Shown piece by piece: positions 1-8,069 of a stretch of DNA of 64,000 bases (positions within the stretch are counted from its first letter, which is position 1; each line of letters begins with the position of its first letter). A model generated the notes under the pieces. That model ran no database searches, was not told the origin of the DNA, and worked only from the letters and a program-made list of their open reading frames with translations. Both the position numbers and the translations under genes were made by a program. Origin of the DNA: an uncultured Erythrobacter sp. (lineage in GTDB: Bacteria; Pseudomonadota; Alphaproteobacteria; Sphingomonadales; Sphingomonadaceae); assembly GCA_947488755.1 (NCBI GenBank), contig CANLAD010000001.1, forward strand, positions 820,247 through 884,246. Direction: 5' to 3'.

Positions 1-303
1 AGCGGCCTCGCCCGCGTGATCCGCGCCGGATACACGTTGCTAGGCTTGAATACCTTCTTCACCGCCGGCCCCAAGGAATCGCGCGCATGGACTTTCCCGC
101 AAGGGGCGAAGGCCCCGCAGGCGGCAGGGGAGATTCACACCGATTTCGAGAAGGGCTTCATCCGGGCCGAAACCATCGCCTATGACGACTATATAGCCTT
201 GGGCGGCGAAGGGCCTGCGCGCGAGGCGGGTAAGCTGCGGCAGGAGGGCAAGGAATACCTTGTGCAGGATGGCGATGTGATGCTGTTCAAATTCAACGTC
301 TAA
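1..303 (+). CDS. ychF: Ribosome-binding ATPase YchF, C-terminal part (5' end outside window)
   Basis: The window opens inside this gene; the frame is open from base 1 and stops with TAA at 301-303, leaving 100 residues. The fragment matches the C-terminal TGS-type end of the YchF/Obg-like GTPase family: the stretch [12 protein letters not shown], then [20 protein letters not shown], then the ending [13 protein letters not shown]. YchF binds 70S ribosomes and hydrolyses ATP in preference to GTP. The G domain lies upstream and cannot be checked. The apparent GTG start at 16 is an internal Val codon. Identification is firm because this C-terminus is highly conserved. Confidence 0.93.
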   Translation, partial: SGLARVIRAGYTLLGLNTFFTAGPKESRAWTFPQGAKAPQAAGEIHTDFEKGFIRAETIAYDDYIALGGEGPAREAGKLRQEGKEYLVQDGDVMLFKFNV

Positions 304-386
304 CAGCTTTTTCCCGGAACCCCCCGTCGCTTGCATCCGTTGCATCGGCGACATCAAATCATTGCAGGCAACTCAGGGGACAGCGC

Positions 387-1220
387 GTGGTCGATAAATC
401 CGAGAAGTTTAACTGGCTTGTGCGCGTAGGCTATCTCTCGCGCGCCATTCTTTACATCATGCTCGGCTATATCGCGCTCACCAGCGCGAGTGCGATCAGC
501 GAAGGGACCGAAGGAATCTTCCGCGCGATCGAGAACCTTCCTGCGGGCACGGCGATCCTCTGGATCATGGTTGTCGGCCTGGTATTCTATGCACTCTTTC
601 GCCTGTGCTCTCTGCTGTTCGATATCGAGAATAACGGCTCGGATGCCAAAGGCTGGGGCAAACGGGTGGGCCATGCAGGGTCTGCCGTCGGTCACTTCGC
701 GCTGGCATGGTCGGCATATCAGCTCGCGAGCGGACCGGGCGGCGGTTCGGGCGGCGGTTCGGGCGGAGGGGGCTCTGGCGGCGGCGGCGCTCAGCAGGCA
801 GCAGCGGGCGTGCTTACAGTCGACTTCGGCGGCACGGTGCTCGGCATTCTGGGTTTGATCTTCTTCATCGTCGCGCTCTTTCAGATCAAAAAGGGCATTT
901 CGGGCGAATTCATGGCCCGCATCTCGCCATCTGCTCCCGATGCGACACGCTTGCTCGGCGGGGCAGGTTTTTGCGCGCGCGGCGTCGTTTACGGCATCAT
1001 CGGCTGGTCGCTGATACAGGCTGGCTTTCTGTCGCAGGGCGCGAGCGAGATCCGCTCGCTGGGCGATGCCCTGGCGGAACTGGCCGGACAGGGCTGGATT
1101 TTCACTGTCACCGCGATTGGCCTGCTGTTGTTCGGCGTCTTCAGCCTGATCCTTGCCCGCTATCGCATCATTCCCGAACTCGACGAAGATGCGGGCGTGC
1201 CGGCATTCCGCACAAGCTAA
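387..1220 (+). CDS. DUF1206 integral membrane protein with Gly-Ser linker
   Basis: This 277-residue membrane protein has three repeats of about two helices each, as in the DUF1206 family. Each unit carries an Arg-Gly-Tyr or Arg-Gly-Val signature near the first helix (VRVGYLSRAILYI near 12, GKRVGHAGSAVGHFALA near 91, GFCARGVVYGIIGWSL near 195). Function is unknown. The start is GTG at 387. Repeats 1-2 are separated from repeat 3 by an unusual Gly/Ser run at residues 116-134. It stands alone between ychF and a convergent TonB receptor gene, with a strong hairpin just after its stop. Confidence 0.85.
   Translation: MVDKSEKFNWLVRVGYLSRAILYIMLGYIALTSASAISEGTEGIFRAIENLPAGTAILWIMVVGLVFYALFRLCSLLFDIENNGSDAKGWGKRVGHAGSAVGHFALAWSAYQLASGPGGGSGGGSGGGGSGGGGAQQAAAGVLTVDFGGTVLGILGLIFFIVALFQIKKGISGEFMARISPSAPDATRLLGGAGFCARGVVYGIIGWSLIQAGFLSQGASEIRSLGDALAELAGQGWIFTVTAIGLLLFGVFSLILARYRIIPELDEDAGVPAFRTS
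732..788 (+). repeat. Gly-Ser repeat region inside the DUF1206 gene
   Basis: GC-rich near-tandem repeats encode 19 residues made almost only of Gly and Ser, in the pattern GPGGGSGGGSGGGG followed by SGGGG. It resembles a flexible linker between membrane repeats and is a likely slippage site that could vary in length between strains. Confidence 0.8.
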
Positions 1221-1228
1221 GACTGTAA

Positions 1229-1270
1229 CGTGTCGCGACCTGCCAGCGGGCGGGTCGCGACACGATTTTG
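1229..1270 (+). terminator. Rho-independent terminator after the DUF1206 gene
   Basis: A perfect 12-bp inverted repeat (CGTGTCGCGACC, 1229-1240, with its complement at 1253-1264) encloses a 12-base loop and is followed by ATTTTG. It starts 9 bases past the DUF1206 stop and ends 10 bases before the stop of the convergent TonB receptor gene, so it may serve both. Confidence 0.8.
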
Positions 1271-1274
1271 CAGG

Positions 1275-3896
1275 CTAGAAACGGACGGATGCCTCGACCC
1301 CATATGTCCGCGGAGCACCACGCGTCAGGTAATCCTGGTAGAACGCGTTCAAATTGAGACCGTAGACGTAGTAGAATTTGTCGGTGAGGTTGCGGCCCCA
1401 GACCGACAGCGAAAAGTCGTCGCGCTCATACGTCACGCGGGCGTCGAACAGCCAGTAAGCAGGGTTGCCGCAGGCCAGTTCCGGCGTTGCGAGCAGCACG
1501 TTCGACCCGGCGACCGGCTGATCGCACGGATCCTGTCCGTAATCGCCAAATGGATCGAAGAAGTACTCACCCATATAGCTTGCATCGCCGCGCAGGGTCA
1601 GCTTGTTGCGCCCGTCATCGAGCGGCACGAGCTCCAGCCCGGCGTTGAACGTCAGTTCAGGCGCGTTGGGGAAATCGTTGCCGTTGATGTTGAGAGTAAG
1701 CGCAGACGGCTCGTCGGGATCGATCTCGTTGCCCTGATATTCGCTGTTGAGATAGCCCAGCGCCGCATCGAGGCGGATGAAATCGGCGGGCTGCCAGGTC
1801 AGCTCCGCTTCGCCCCCGAACAGCCGTCCGTCCGCTGACCGCAGGAAGCTCGTTGCGCCAATGATCTGCGCGATCTGCTGTCCGGTGTAATCGTAATAGA
1901 ACCCGGCGGCATTGAACTGCAGCGTGTTGTTGGCGAACTGGCCCTTGAAGCCGATTTCGTAGGCATTCACCTCCTCGGGATCGACGAAATAGACCTGGCT
2001 GATGTCCTGATAGGCTAGTGCGTTGTACGTGCCTGCCCGGTAGCCGCGCGAGTAGCTCGCATAGAGCAGGATGTCGTCGGTCACTTCGAAATCGAGGATG
2101 ATGCGGCCCGTGATCTCGCCGGTGCTCTCTTCCTCATTCACCCGTTCCGGTCGGCCGGTCAGTGGAAATTCGTATGGCACCGTGCTGGCAAAAGCGTTTT
2201 CCCCGCCGAGGTCGAACAGCACAGACGAACCGTTTTTGAAGCGCACCGCGTCATCGGTGTAGCGCAGGCCGACCGTAAGCGAGAGCTGATCGGTGATGTC
2301 GAGCACGCCTTCGCCATAGACGGCGATGCTGGGCCGCTCGATCGTGAATTCCTGCCGCGCCAGGATCGGTCCGAAGGGCGGAGCGCCCGCCGCTGCGCAG
2401 GCCGTCTGCACCGCCGTTCCGCCCGCGCTGTTGGTCGCCGCGACATCGGCGTTGAAGGCGATGAGTGAGCGCGCATCGAAAAAGCCGTTGGGATTGACGA
2501 CCACCGGCGCGCAGAAGCCCGGATCGGTTATCGCAAGGGTTGGATCGAGCGCGAATGCTGGCAGCGTGCCGATCGAATTGCCCACCGCGATCGGGATATT
2601 GTTGAACTCCGCCGGCACTCCCGCGCCCAGCAGGAGGGGCCGCAGGAAGCCGAAGAAATCGGGCTCGTTCACCGTATCGATCGAATCCACGCCGAAATAC
2701 CCGCCAATGATGGCGCGGAAAGGTCCGCCATCATCGAAGCTCAATCGGGTATCGAAGTTGAGGTTGGAGCTTTGTGAATTGTAGCGAATGGCACACACAT
2801 CATTCGGCGATCCATCGCAATCGAAGGGAGAGAGGTCGAAGGTCGCCTCATCATACCCCACGATGCTGGTGAGCGTCAGATCGTCGGTGAGCCGCCCCTC
2901 GACCGTCAGCGCCGCACCATAGCTGTCGGTGAAGTAACGCCCCGCCGTATCGGCCTGAACTTCATCCTCTTCGAGCAGACGGCCTCCCAGTTCCGGACGC
3001 GGTGCAAAGCGCGAATAACCTGCCGCGTCGGTGCGCCCTTCGAGATAGCCGATGCCGTAGGGCAGATCCTGGCGCGGGTTTGAGCGCGCGCCATAGAGCT
3101 TGAGCGTCATCGAGAAGTCGGGGATTGGTTCGAGCAGAAACGTGACGCGTCCGGCGAAGCTGTTCGTCTCGGCGAAATCCTGGTTCAATGTCGGGTTGAA
3201 GGTGTAGCCATCGGCATCGACGTACGTGCCCGCGATCCTGACGCCGAAAACGTCATCGACCAGTGCCGTTTCGATCGCCCCTTCGGCAAAGACGCGGTTG
3301 AAATTGCCGTAGCCGAGCGTGAGGTAGCCGTTCGATCCGCTCAGCTCGGGTTTGCGGGTGATGAAATTGATCGCGCCGCCGGTGGTGTTCCGACCGAACA
3401 GAGTGCCTTGCGGGCCGCGCAACACTTCAACCCGCTCAAGGTCATAGAGCTGCTGTCCGTGACTGGCGCGGAACGACTGGTAGACCTCATCGACATAGAC
3501 ACCCACCGGTGAGGCGGTTGCGGCGGAAAACTCGTTAGCGACCCCGATCCCGCGCAAAGAGAAGTTGGGCTGGGTTTCGGAATAGGCGCTCGTGACCTGC
3601 AAATTCGGCAGGGTTCCCATCAGGTCGCTGGTGTCGGTGATGCCGCGCGCGGTCAGTTCGTCTCCGGAGATCGCTGAAATGGCAATCGGGACTTTCTGCA
3701 GGTCTTCGGTCCGCTTCGTCGCCGTCACAACGATGGTCGCGATGCCGGTATTCGCGCCCTCCGGGTCAGCGTCGTCGATATCGGTAACAGTCGCATCGCT
3801 GGTCTGCGCGAGCGCCGCGGTTCCTACCAATTGGAACGCTGCGATCGATCCGCCCATCAGCAGGATCGCACGGGCTGCTCTGATTGTCGTGTTCAT
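1275..3896 (-). CDS. TonB-dependent outer-membrane receptor
   Basis: This 873-residue receptor would take up a large or scarce ligand across the outer membrane using TonB-ExbBD energy. A signal peptide ends near residue 30 (AALAQTSD). A TonB-box-like stretch, IATIVVTATKR, comes near 52, then a plug domain with GIGVANEFSAATASPVGVYV and LRGPQGTLFGRNTTGGAINF, and a long beta-barrel ending in Phe (EASVRF). A good ribosome site (GGGGGAGAG) lies 6 bases before ATG 3896. It is the last gene of the minus-strand run that begins with TetR and P450, so its substrate may be what those enzymes oxidise. The ligand cannot be read from sequence; the plug type is the broad class common in sphingomonads, often annotated as siderophore or nutrient receptors. 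Confidence 0.93.
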   Translation of the reverse strand: MNTTIRAARAILLMGGSIAAFQLVGTAALAQTSDATVTDIDDADPEGANTGIATIVVTATKRTEDLQKVPIAISAISGDELTARGITDTSDLMGTLPNLQVTSAYSETQPNFSLRGIGVANEFSAATASPVGVYVDEVYQSFRASHGQQLYDLERVEVLRGPQGTLFGRNTTGGAINFITRKPELSGSNGYLTLGYGNFNRVFAEGAIETALVDDVFGVRIAGTYVDADGYTFNPTLNQDFAETNSFAGRVTFLLEPIPDFSMTLKLYGARSNPRQDLPYGIGYLEGRTDAAGYSRFAPRPELGGRLLEEDEVQADTAGRYFTDSYGAALTVEGRLTDDLTLTSIVGYDEATFDLSPFDCDGSPNDVCAIRYNSQSSNLNFDTRLSFDDGGPFRAIIGGYFGVDSIDTVNEPDFFGFLRPLLLGAGVPAEFNNIPIAVGNSIGTLPAFALDPTLAITDPGFCAPVVVNPNGFFDARSLIAFNADVAATNSAGGTAVQTACAAAGAPPFGPILARQEFTIERPSIAVYGEGVLDITDQLSLTVGLRYTDDAVRFKNGSSVLFDLGGENAFASTVPYEFPLTGRPERVNEEESTGEITGRIILDFEVTDDILLYASYSRGYRAGTYNALAYQDISQVYFVDPEEVNAYEIGFKGQFANNTLQFNAAGFYYDYTGQQIAQIIGATSFLRSADGRLFGGEAELTWQPADFIRLDAALGYLNSEYQGNEIDPDEPSALTLNINGNDFPNAPELTFNAGLELVPLDDGRNKLTLRGDASYMGEYFFDPFGDYGQDPCDQPVAGSNVLLATPELACGNPAYWLFDARVTYERDDFSLSVWGRNLTDKFYYVYGLNLNAFYQDYLTRGAPRTYGVEASVRF

Positions 3897-3944
3897 AGTT
3901 TCTCTCCCCCGGATTTCGTCCGTTTCACGTTTCTTCGATGGGTC

Positions 3945-4562
3945 TCACGCCGGTTCTCCCTGCCGGATCGGTGCGAGATGCGCGGTCTCGTTGATGCTGA
4001 CGACGCTCAGCCGGTCGAGTGCGCCGCCGGTAAGGCGCGTGATCGAGCCGTAATCGGGCACGAAATTGGCGATACCGGTCAGGCCGAGCGCGTGGCTGAG
4101 AAGAATGTTGATCGGAAAGCCATGGGTGAAGATCACGGCGGTCTTGCGATGATGGCTGGCGAAAATCTCATCGAACCCGCCCAGTGTCTCGCTGACGAAA
4201 CGGTCCGCATCGATGTCGAAATAGGCCAGTGGGTCGGAAAGGAATCTGGCCCATTCGGCTTTGCCACGTGCCTTCACGATTTCGGTATTGGCGTAATCGC
4301 CACCATAGCGATCGATTTCGCCGATCGCGTCGATCACGGTCGCGCTGCCCTGCAATCGGTCGAGCAGCGGACGCGCCGTCTGTGCCGCGCGATCAAGCCC
4401 GGAATGCACGATCAGGTCGATCGGCTCGCGCGCCAGGAAATCCGCAACGTGGGTCGCCTGACGATGGCCAATCTCTGCCAGCGGCGGATTGCCAGCCACG
4501 CGCCCCGATGCGTTTGTGTGACCGCTATCGGGTTTCCCGTGACGGACGAGGATCAGGCGCAT
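3945..4562 (-). CDS. Histidine phosphatase family protein
   Basis: The protein starts MRLILVRHGKPDSG, the RHG phosphohistidine motif at residues 7-9, with a second conserved His in IFTHGFPINIL. It belongs to the broad phosphoglycerate-mutase-like superfamily; the substrate is unknown. I chose ATG 4562, not the in-frame Met 15 codons upstream, because it places the RHG motif at the usual position and lies one base after the SDR stop at 4564, as expected for a coupled gene pair. It is 205 residues, a normal size. It sits between the SDR and TonB receptor genes. Confidence 0.87.
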   Translation of the reverse strand: MRLILVRHGKPDSGHTNASGRVAGNPPLAEIGHRQATHVADFLAREPIDLIVHSGLDRAAQTARPLLDRLQGSATVIDAIGEIDRYGGDYANTEIVKARGKAEWARFLSDPLAYFDIDADRFVSETLGGFDEIFASHHRKTAVIFTHGFPINILLSHALGLTGIANFVPDYGSITRLTGGALDRLSVVSINETAHLAPIRQGEPA

Positions 4563-4563
4563 G

Positions 4564-5313
4564 TCAGGCGGGCTCCATGACGGAGCGAAACGCGTGATAT
4601 CCGCCATCGACCTTAAGATCGGTGCCGTTGATCCAAGCCGCGTCGCGGCTGAGCAGGAACGCGATAGCCGAAGCGATCTCTCGGGGATCGGCGTGCCTCC
4701 CGGTTAGCCGTGCCGCCCCGGCAATGCGGTCCGCTCCGATCGATTCCTCGAAATCGCGCAGTATCGGGGTTTCGACCGGCCCGGGGCTGACGGTATTCAC
4801 CCGGATCGAGCGAGGTCTGAAGTCCGAGGCCGCGCCCTGGACCCAGCGATTGAGCAATGCCTTGGAATGTTCGTAAGCCGCCTTTCCGTCCTCGATACCT
4901 GACTTGCGCATAAGGTCATCCAGCGGCGCGTCGAGCAGCGCGTCCTTCTCACCGTCGGTCAGAGTGCATCGCGCTGCGGTGACGCTGGAGACGGCTACGA
5001 TTGCTGCGCGATCATCCAGCTTGTCCGCCAGTGCTTGCGTCAAAATGCGCGGAGCGTTCACATTCACTGCGAAGATGGCATCGACCGACGCGGTCCCAGG
5101 CAGACCTGCCACATGCGCAAGACCCGCGAGCGGACCGTCCAGCCGTGCGGCTACGTCTGCGATTGCGTCTGGATCGCAGAGGTCGCAAACAATGTCGCCG
5201 CCTGCCCGGTCCAGTCCGATCACTTCATCGTCCGCCTCGCGCAACATAGTTACCAAGGCAGCGCCAATGCCGCTGGCCGAGCCGGTCACGAGGATGCGCC
5301 GCGTCACTCCCAC
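4564..5313 (-). CDS. SDR oxidoreductase, 3-alpha-hydroxysteroid dehydrogenase/carbonyl reductase-like
   Basis: This is a 249-residue classical short-chain dehydrogenase. The cofactor loop TGSASGIG is at residues 10-17; the catalytic Ser is at 109/110 (VSSV), Tyr147 and Lys151 (YEHSK). About 35 residues separate Ser and Tyr, an insertion seen in the 3-alpha-hydroxysteroid dehydrogenase/carbonyl reductase (HsdA-like) subgroup. An oxidised or reduced hydroxyl on a bulky hydrophobic substrate is plausible but is an inference. Translation starts at GTG 5313 or GTG 5307; the latter gives a 4-base GTGA overlap with the P450 stop. It is co-transcribed with P450 and the phosphatase. Confidence 0.88.
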   Translation of the reverse strand: MGVTRRILVTGSASGIGAALVTMLREADDEVIGLDRAGGDIVCDLCDPDAIADVAARLDGPLAGLAHVAGLPGTASVDAIFAVNVNAPRILTQALADKLDDRAAIVAVSSVTAARCTLTDGEKDALLDAPLDDLMRKSGIEDGKAAYEHSKALLNRWVQGAASDFRPRSIRVNTVSPGPVETPILRDFEESIGADRIAGAARLTGRHADPREIASAIAFLLSRDAAWINGTDLKVDGGYHAFRSVMEPA

Positions 5314-6470
5314 TGGACCCTCATCGCGGTCCAGCCGGTGAACCAGTTGGAGGGGAGGCGCTCCGGATCATCGACGATCTCGACCTTTGAGAAAGTGCCG
5401 AGGATGGCCTCGAACAGCAGCACACTCTCGCGCCGGGCGAGGTGAGCGCCGAGGCAGAAATGCGACCCAACGCCAAAGCCGACATGCGGATTTGGCGAAC
5501 GGTCGAGCTTCAGTTCGTGCGGGCTCTCGAACACCGCCTCATCCCGATTGGCGCTGGCGAACCAGAGGACAAGCTTGTCACCCTTCGCGATAGGTGTGCC
5601 TGCCAGCACGGTGTCGCATGAAGCGGTCCGCCGCATGTGCGTGACCGGGGAAACGAAGCGGCACATTTCCTCGATAGCGCCCTGCACCAGAGCGGGACTG
5701 TCCCGCAGGTCGGCATATGATCCCTGCTTCACCAGCTGATGAAGCCCGCCAGTAACGAGGAACCGCGTTGTCTCGTTCCCAGCCACGGTGATGAGCATGA
5801 AATATGCATCGAGCAGCTGCTGCTCCAGCGGCGCATCGTCGAGCGAGGCCTCGACCAGTCGGGTCGCGATATCATCGCCGGGCGCTTTGCGCTTGGTGTC
5901 TGCCAAGCCCCGAAAATAGTCGAACAGCTTTGTGCGAGCTTCGGCCTGCTCGGTATCGCTGGCGCGCATGTCGCTCATCAGATTGGCCCAATCGACTAGG
6001 CCCGGCGCCTCGTCTTCGGGAACGCCCAGTACATCCGCAATGACCAGCATCGGCAGGCGAACAGCAATCTGCTCGACGAAATCGAACACCTCCCCGCGTG
6101 GCGACTGCGCAATCAGGCGATCGACGATCTGTTTGAAGTTATCCTCGCGCGCGGCGATTTCGCGGCGCGACAGGCCGGGCATCAGGATCGCGCGCAATTT
6201 CCCGTGCAACGGCGCGTCGGCGTTATGGACACTAGGCGCGCCGTGTCCCTCGGCGCGGCGATTGCGGATCTGCGTGCCTTTGCCGGAGATGAAGGTCTGG
6301 TGATCGCGCGCCGCGGTAACAACGTCTTCGTAGCGCGTGGCCGACCAGAACCCCGGGCCGTCCTCTTCCGGGTTGAAAAACAGGCCCGGTGCGCGGCGCA
6401 ATTCGGCAAACACCTCGTGCTCGCGGGTCTCCTCGAACGGTTCGAGGTCGAGTAGGTCGACGCTGCTCAC
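5304..6470 (-). CDS. Cytochrome P450
   Basis: A soluble bacterial class I P450 of 388 residues with all hallmarks: I-helix oxygen-activation motif AGNETTR (230-236), ExxR at 268-271 (EMCR), and heme loop GFGVGSHFCLGAHLAR with the thiolate Cys at 339. Such enzymes hydroxylate terpenoids, steroids or aromatics with a ferredoxin and reductase; neither partner gene is in this window. I place the start at GTG 6470 because it forms a GTGA overlap with the TetR stop and has GGGGAGG just upstream; an in-frame ATG 42 bases upstream would lengthen the overlap with TetR. The pairing with a hydroxysteroid-type SDR suggests oxidation of an alcohol made by the P450. Confidence 0.93.
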   Translation of the reverse strand: MSSVDLLDLEPFEETREHEVFAELRRAPGLFFNPEEDGPGFWSATRYEDVVTAARDHQTFISGKGTQIRNRRAEGHGAPSVHNADAPLHGKLRAILMPGLSRREIAAREDNFKQIVDRLIAQSPRGEVFDFVEQIAVRLPMLVIADVLGVPEDEAPGLVDWANLMSDMRASDTEQAEARTKLFDYFRGLADTKRKAPGDDIATRLVEASLDDAPLEQQLLDAYFMLITVAGNETTRFLVTGGLHQLVKQGSYADLRDSPALVQGAIEEMCRFVSPVTHMRRTASCDTVLAGTPIAKGDKLVLWFASANRDEAVFESPHELKLDRSPNPHVGFGVGSHFCLGAHLARRESVLLFEAILGTFSKVEIVDDPERLPSNWFTGWTAMRVQWE

Positions 6471-7120
6471 CCCGCCTCCCCGCTGATCGTGCGATACCAG
6501 ATAAGACCGCAACTCCTGCCCAACCGCTCTATCTGGCGGTCATCCGGGTCATCGTCCGCCAGACCGACCTGGACGTAGGCTAGTTGCTCCGTGAGCGCGC
6601 TCAACCCCTCTGCCACCATTGGCACATCGTCGAGATCAGGCGCCCGGCCCGATGCGACCAGCCGTTCGAGCCAGTGCTGCGTGCGATCGACGAAGCGTCC
6701 GCGGATATGCAACCAGATGGCACGGAACCCGCTGTCCTCCTGCTGCGCGGCTGCTTCGCGTGCGACCCTAAGAAGGAGCCGATTGCGGCGGTAATCGGTG
6801 AAGAACTGCACGTGCCGCTGCTGTAACCGTTCGAGTGACAGCGCATCGGCTTCGCCAACCGCGCGACTGGTGGTGCGGCGCAAATCGTCGTTCAGGCGCT
6901 CCAGCACGGCCAGCAGAATCGCATCCTTGTCGGAGAAGTGGCGGTAGAACAGGCCGTGGCTGATGCCCGCCTCGGCGACGATGTCGGTGATGCGGACGGC
7001 GTTGTAACCCTTCTCGCCAAAGGTCGTCGCTGCCGCTGTAAGCAGCTTCTCGCGCGTCGCCTTGCCCTTGCGGGTGGGCGGTGCCGCCATCTGCGCAGGC
7101 TGAGCGGCCTTCGCCACCAT
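6467..7120 (-). CDS. TetR/AcrR family transcriptional regulator
   Basis: The N-terminal helix-turn-helix spans about residues 22-66 (TREKLLTAAATTFGEKGYNA, then GISHGLFYRHFSDKDAIL), typical of TetR repressors; the rest is a helical ligand-binding domain. It has 217 residues, with ATG 7120 preceded by GGGAG at 8 bases. It heads the minus-strand run and faces a divergent SDR gene, the usual position of a local repressor of both directions. The inducer may be the P450 substrate or an acyl-CoA derivative, which is inference. Confidence 0.92.
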   Translation of the reverse strand: MVAKAAQPAQMAAPPTRKGKATREKLLTAAATTFGEKGYNAVRITDIVAEAGISHGLFYRHFSDKDAILLAVLERLNDDLRRTTSRAVGEADALSLERLQQRHVQFFTDYRRNRLLLRVAREAAAQQEDSGFRAIWLHIRGRFVDRTQHWLERLVASGRAPDLDDVPMVAEGLSALTEQLAYVQVGLADDDPDDRQIERLGRSCGLIWYRTISGEAG

Positions 7121-7304
7121 CGATCCACTCCCGACACCATCTCATCGATCCGATGGAAAGTGTCAACGAATGCAAAAGTGATGTCAATGTCAATTCCTGG
7201 TGACAAGACCGCAATCGTGCGGCATTGTCCCGGTCGGCGGCGGCGCCCGTGATCCGGCCTGGCATTACTCGGAGCGTCGACAAGACCATGTTTGGGAGAG
7301 AGAT
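7121..7304. promoter_or_regulatory. Divergent TetR/SDR control region with three TGTCAA half-sites
   Basis: Between the divergent TetR and SDR genes, TGTCAA occurs at 7161-7166, 7182-7187 and 7188-7193. On the minus strand these read TTGACA and could also act as -35 elements for the TetR transcript. The 21-base step between the first two copies puts them on the same face of the helix. This makes them candidates for the TetR operator, though no single clean palindrome is present. A strong ribosome site (GGGAGAGAG) lies just before ATG 7305. Confidence 0.5.
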
Positions 7305-8069
7305 ATGGGAAGACTTGAGGGGAAGACCGCTATCCTAACCGGCGCGACCGGGGGGATAGGCTCGGCAACAGCGAAAAAGCTGCTTCGAGAAGGTGCCAGC
7401 GTCATGATTGCAGGACGTGACGGCGGGCGGCTTGAAGAAACCGCGAAGGCGTTGGACAATGCCGATCGCGCCGCCACTTGCACGGGCCAGCCAGCGGTCG
7501 AGGCCGATGTCGAAGCGCTCTTCGCCGCGACAAAAGAGCGCTTTGGCAGCGTCGATATCGTCATCGCCAATGCGGGTGCGGAGGGCAAGGTCATGCCAAT
7601 CCACCTGACCAGCGTAGAGGATTTCGAGGCGGTGCAACGCGCCAACGTCACCAGCGTCTTCCTCGCGATCAAGCACGCCGCGGCCGCAATGGACAAGGGC
7701 GGCGCGGTGATCGCCACCGCCTCGGTCGCGGGAGAAGTCGGGGTCGCCGGGATCGGCGCCTATTCCGCCAGCAAGCACGCGATCAACGGTCTGGTGAAGG
7801 TCGCTGCGCTCGAACTGGCGCAAGCGGGCATCCGGGTGTGCAGCGTCGCCCCCGCCCCCATCGACAATGCGATGATGCAATCGATCGAGGGACAGGCGAG
7901 CCCCGATGACCCCTCCCTTGCCCGCAGCGGCTTCACCTCACTGATCGCGATGGGCCGCTATGGTACGAACGATGAAGTCGCCAACATGATCGCTTTCCTC
8001 GCCAGCGACGAGGCGAGCTATTGCACCGGATCGGCCTTCGCGGTCGATGGCGGATTCCTCGCAGCATGA
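7305..8069 (+). CDS. SDR family NAD(P)-dependent oxidoreductase
   Basis: A 254-residue classical SDR: MGRLEGKTAILTGATGGIG carries the TGxxxGxG cofactor loop, the catalytic Ser is at 140 (ATASVAG), and Tyr153/Lys157 form YSASK. The N-terminal phrase and the C-terminal CTGSAFAVDGG are typical of FabG-like and hydroxy-acid or alcohol dehydrogenases. The start at 7305 has GGGAGAGAG directly upstream; the longer open frame from 7200 has no such site. It is the first gene of a coupled trio: its TGA overlaps the ATG of the phosphotransferase gene. Confidence 0.92.
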   Translation: MGRLEGKTAILTGATGGIGSATAKKLLREGASVMIAGRDGGRLEETAKALDNADRAATCTGQPAVEADVEALFAATKERFGSVDIVIANAGAEGKVMPIHLTSVEDFEAVQRANVTSVFLAIKHAAAAMDKGGAVIATASVAGEVGVAGIGAYSASKHAINGLVKVAALELAQAGIRVCSVAPAPIDNAMMQSIEGQASPDDPSLARSGFTSLIAMGRYGTNDEVANMIAFLASDEASYCTGSAFAVDGGFLAA

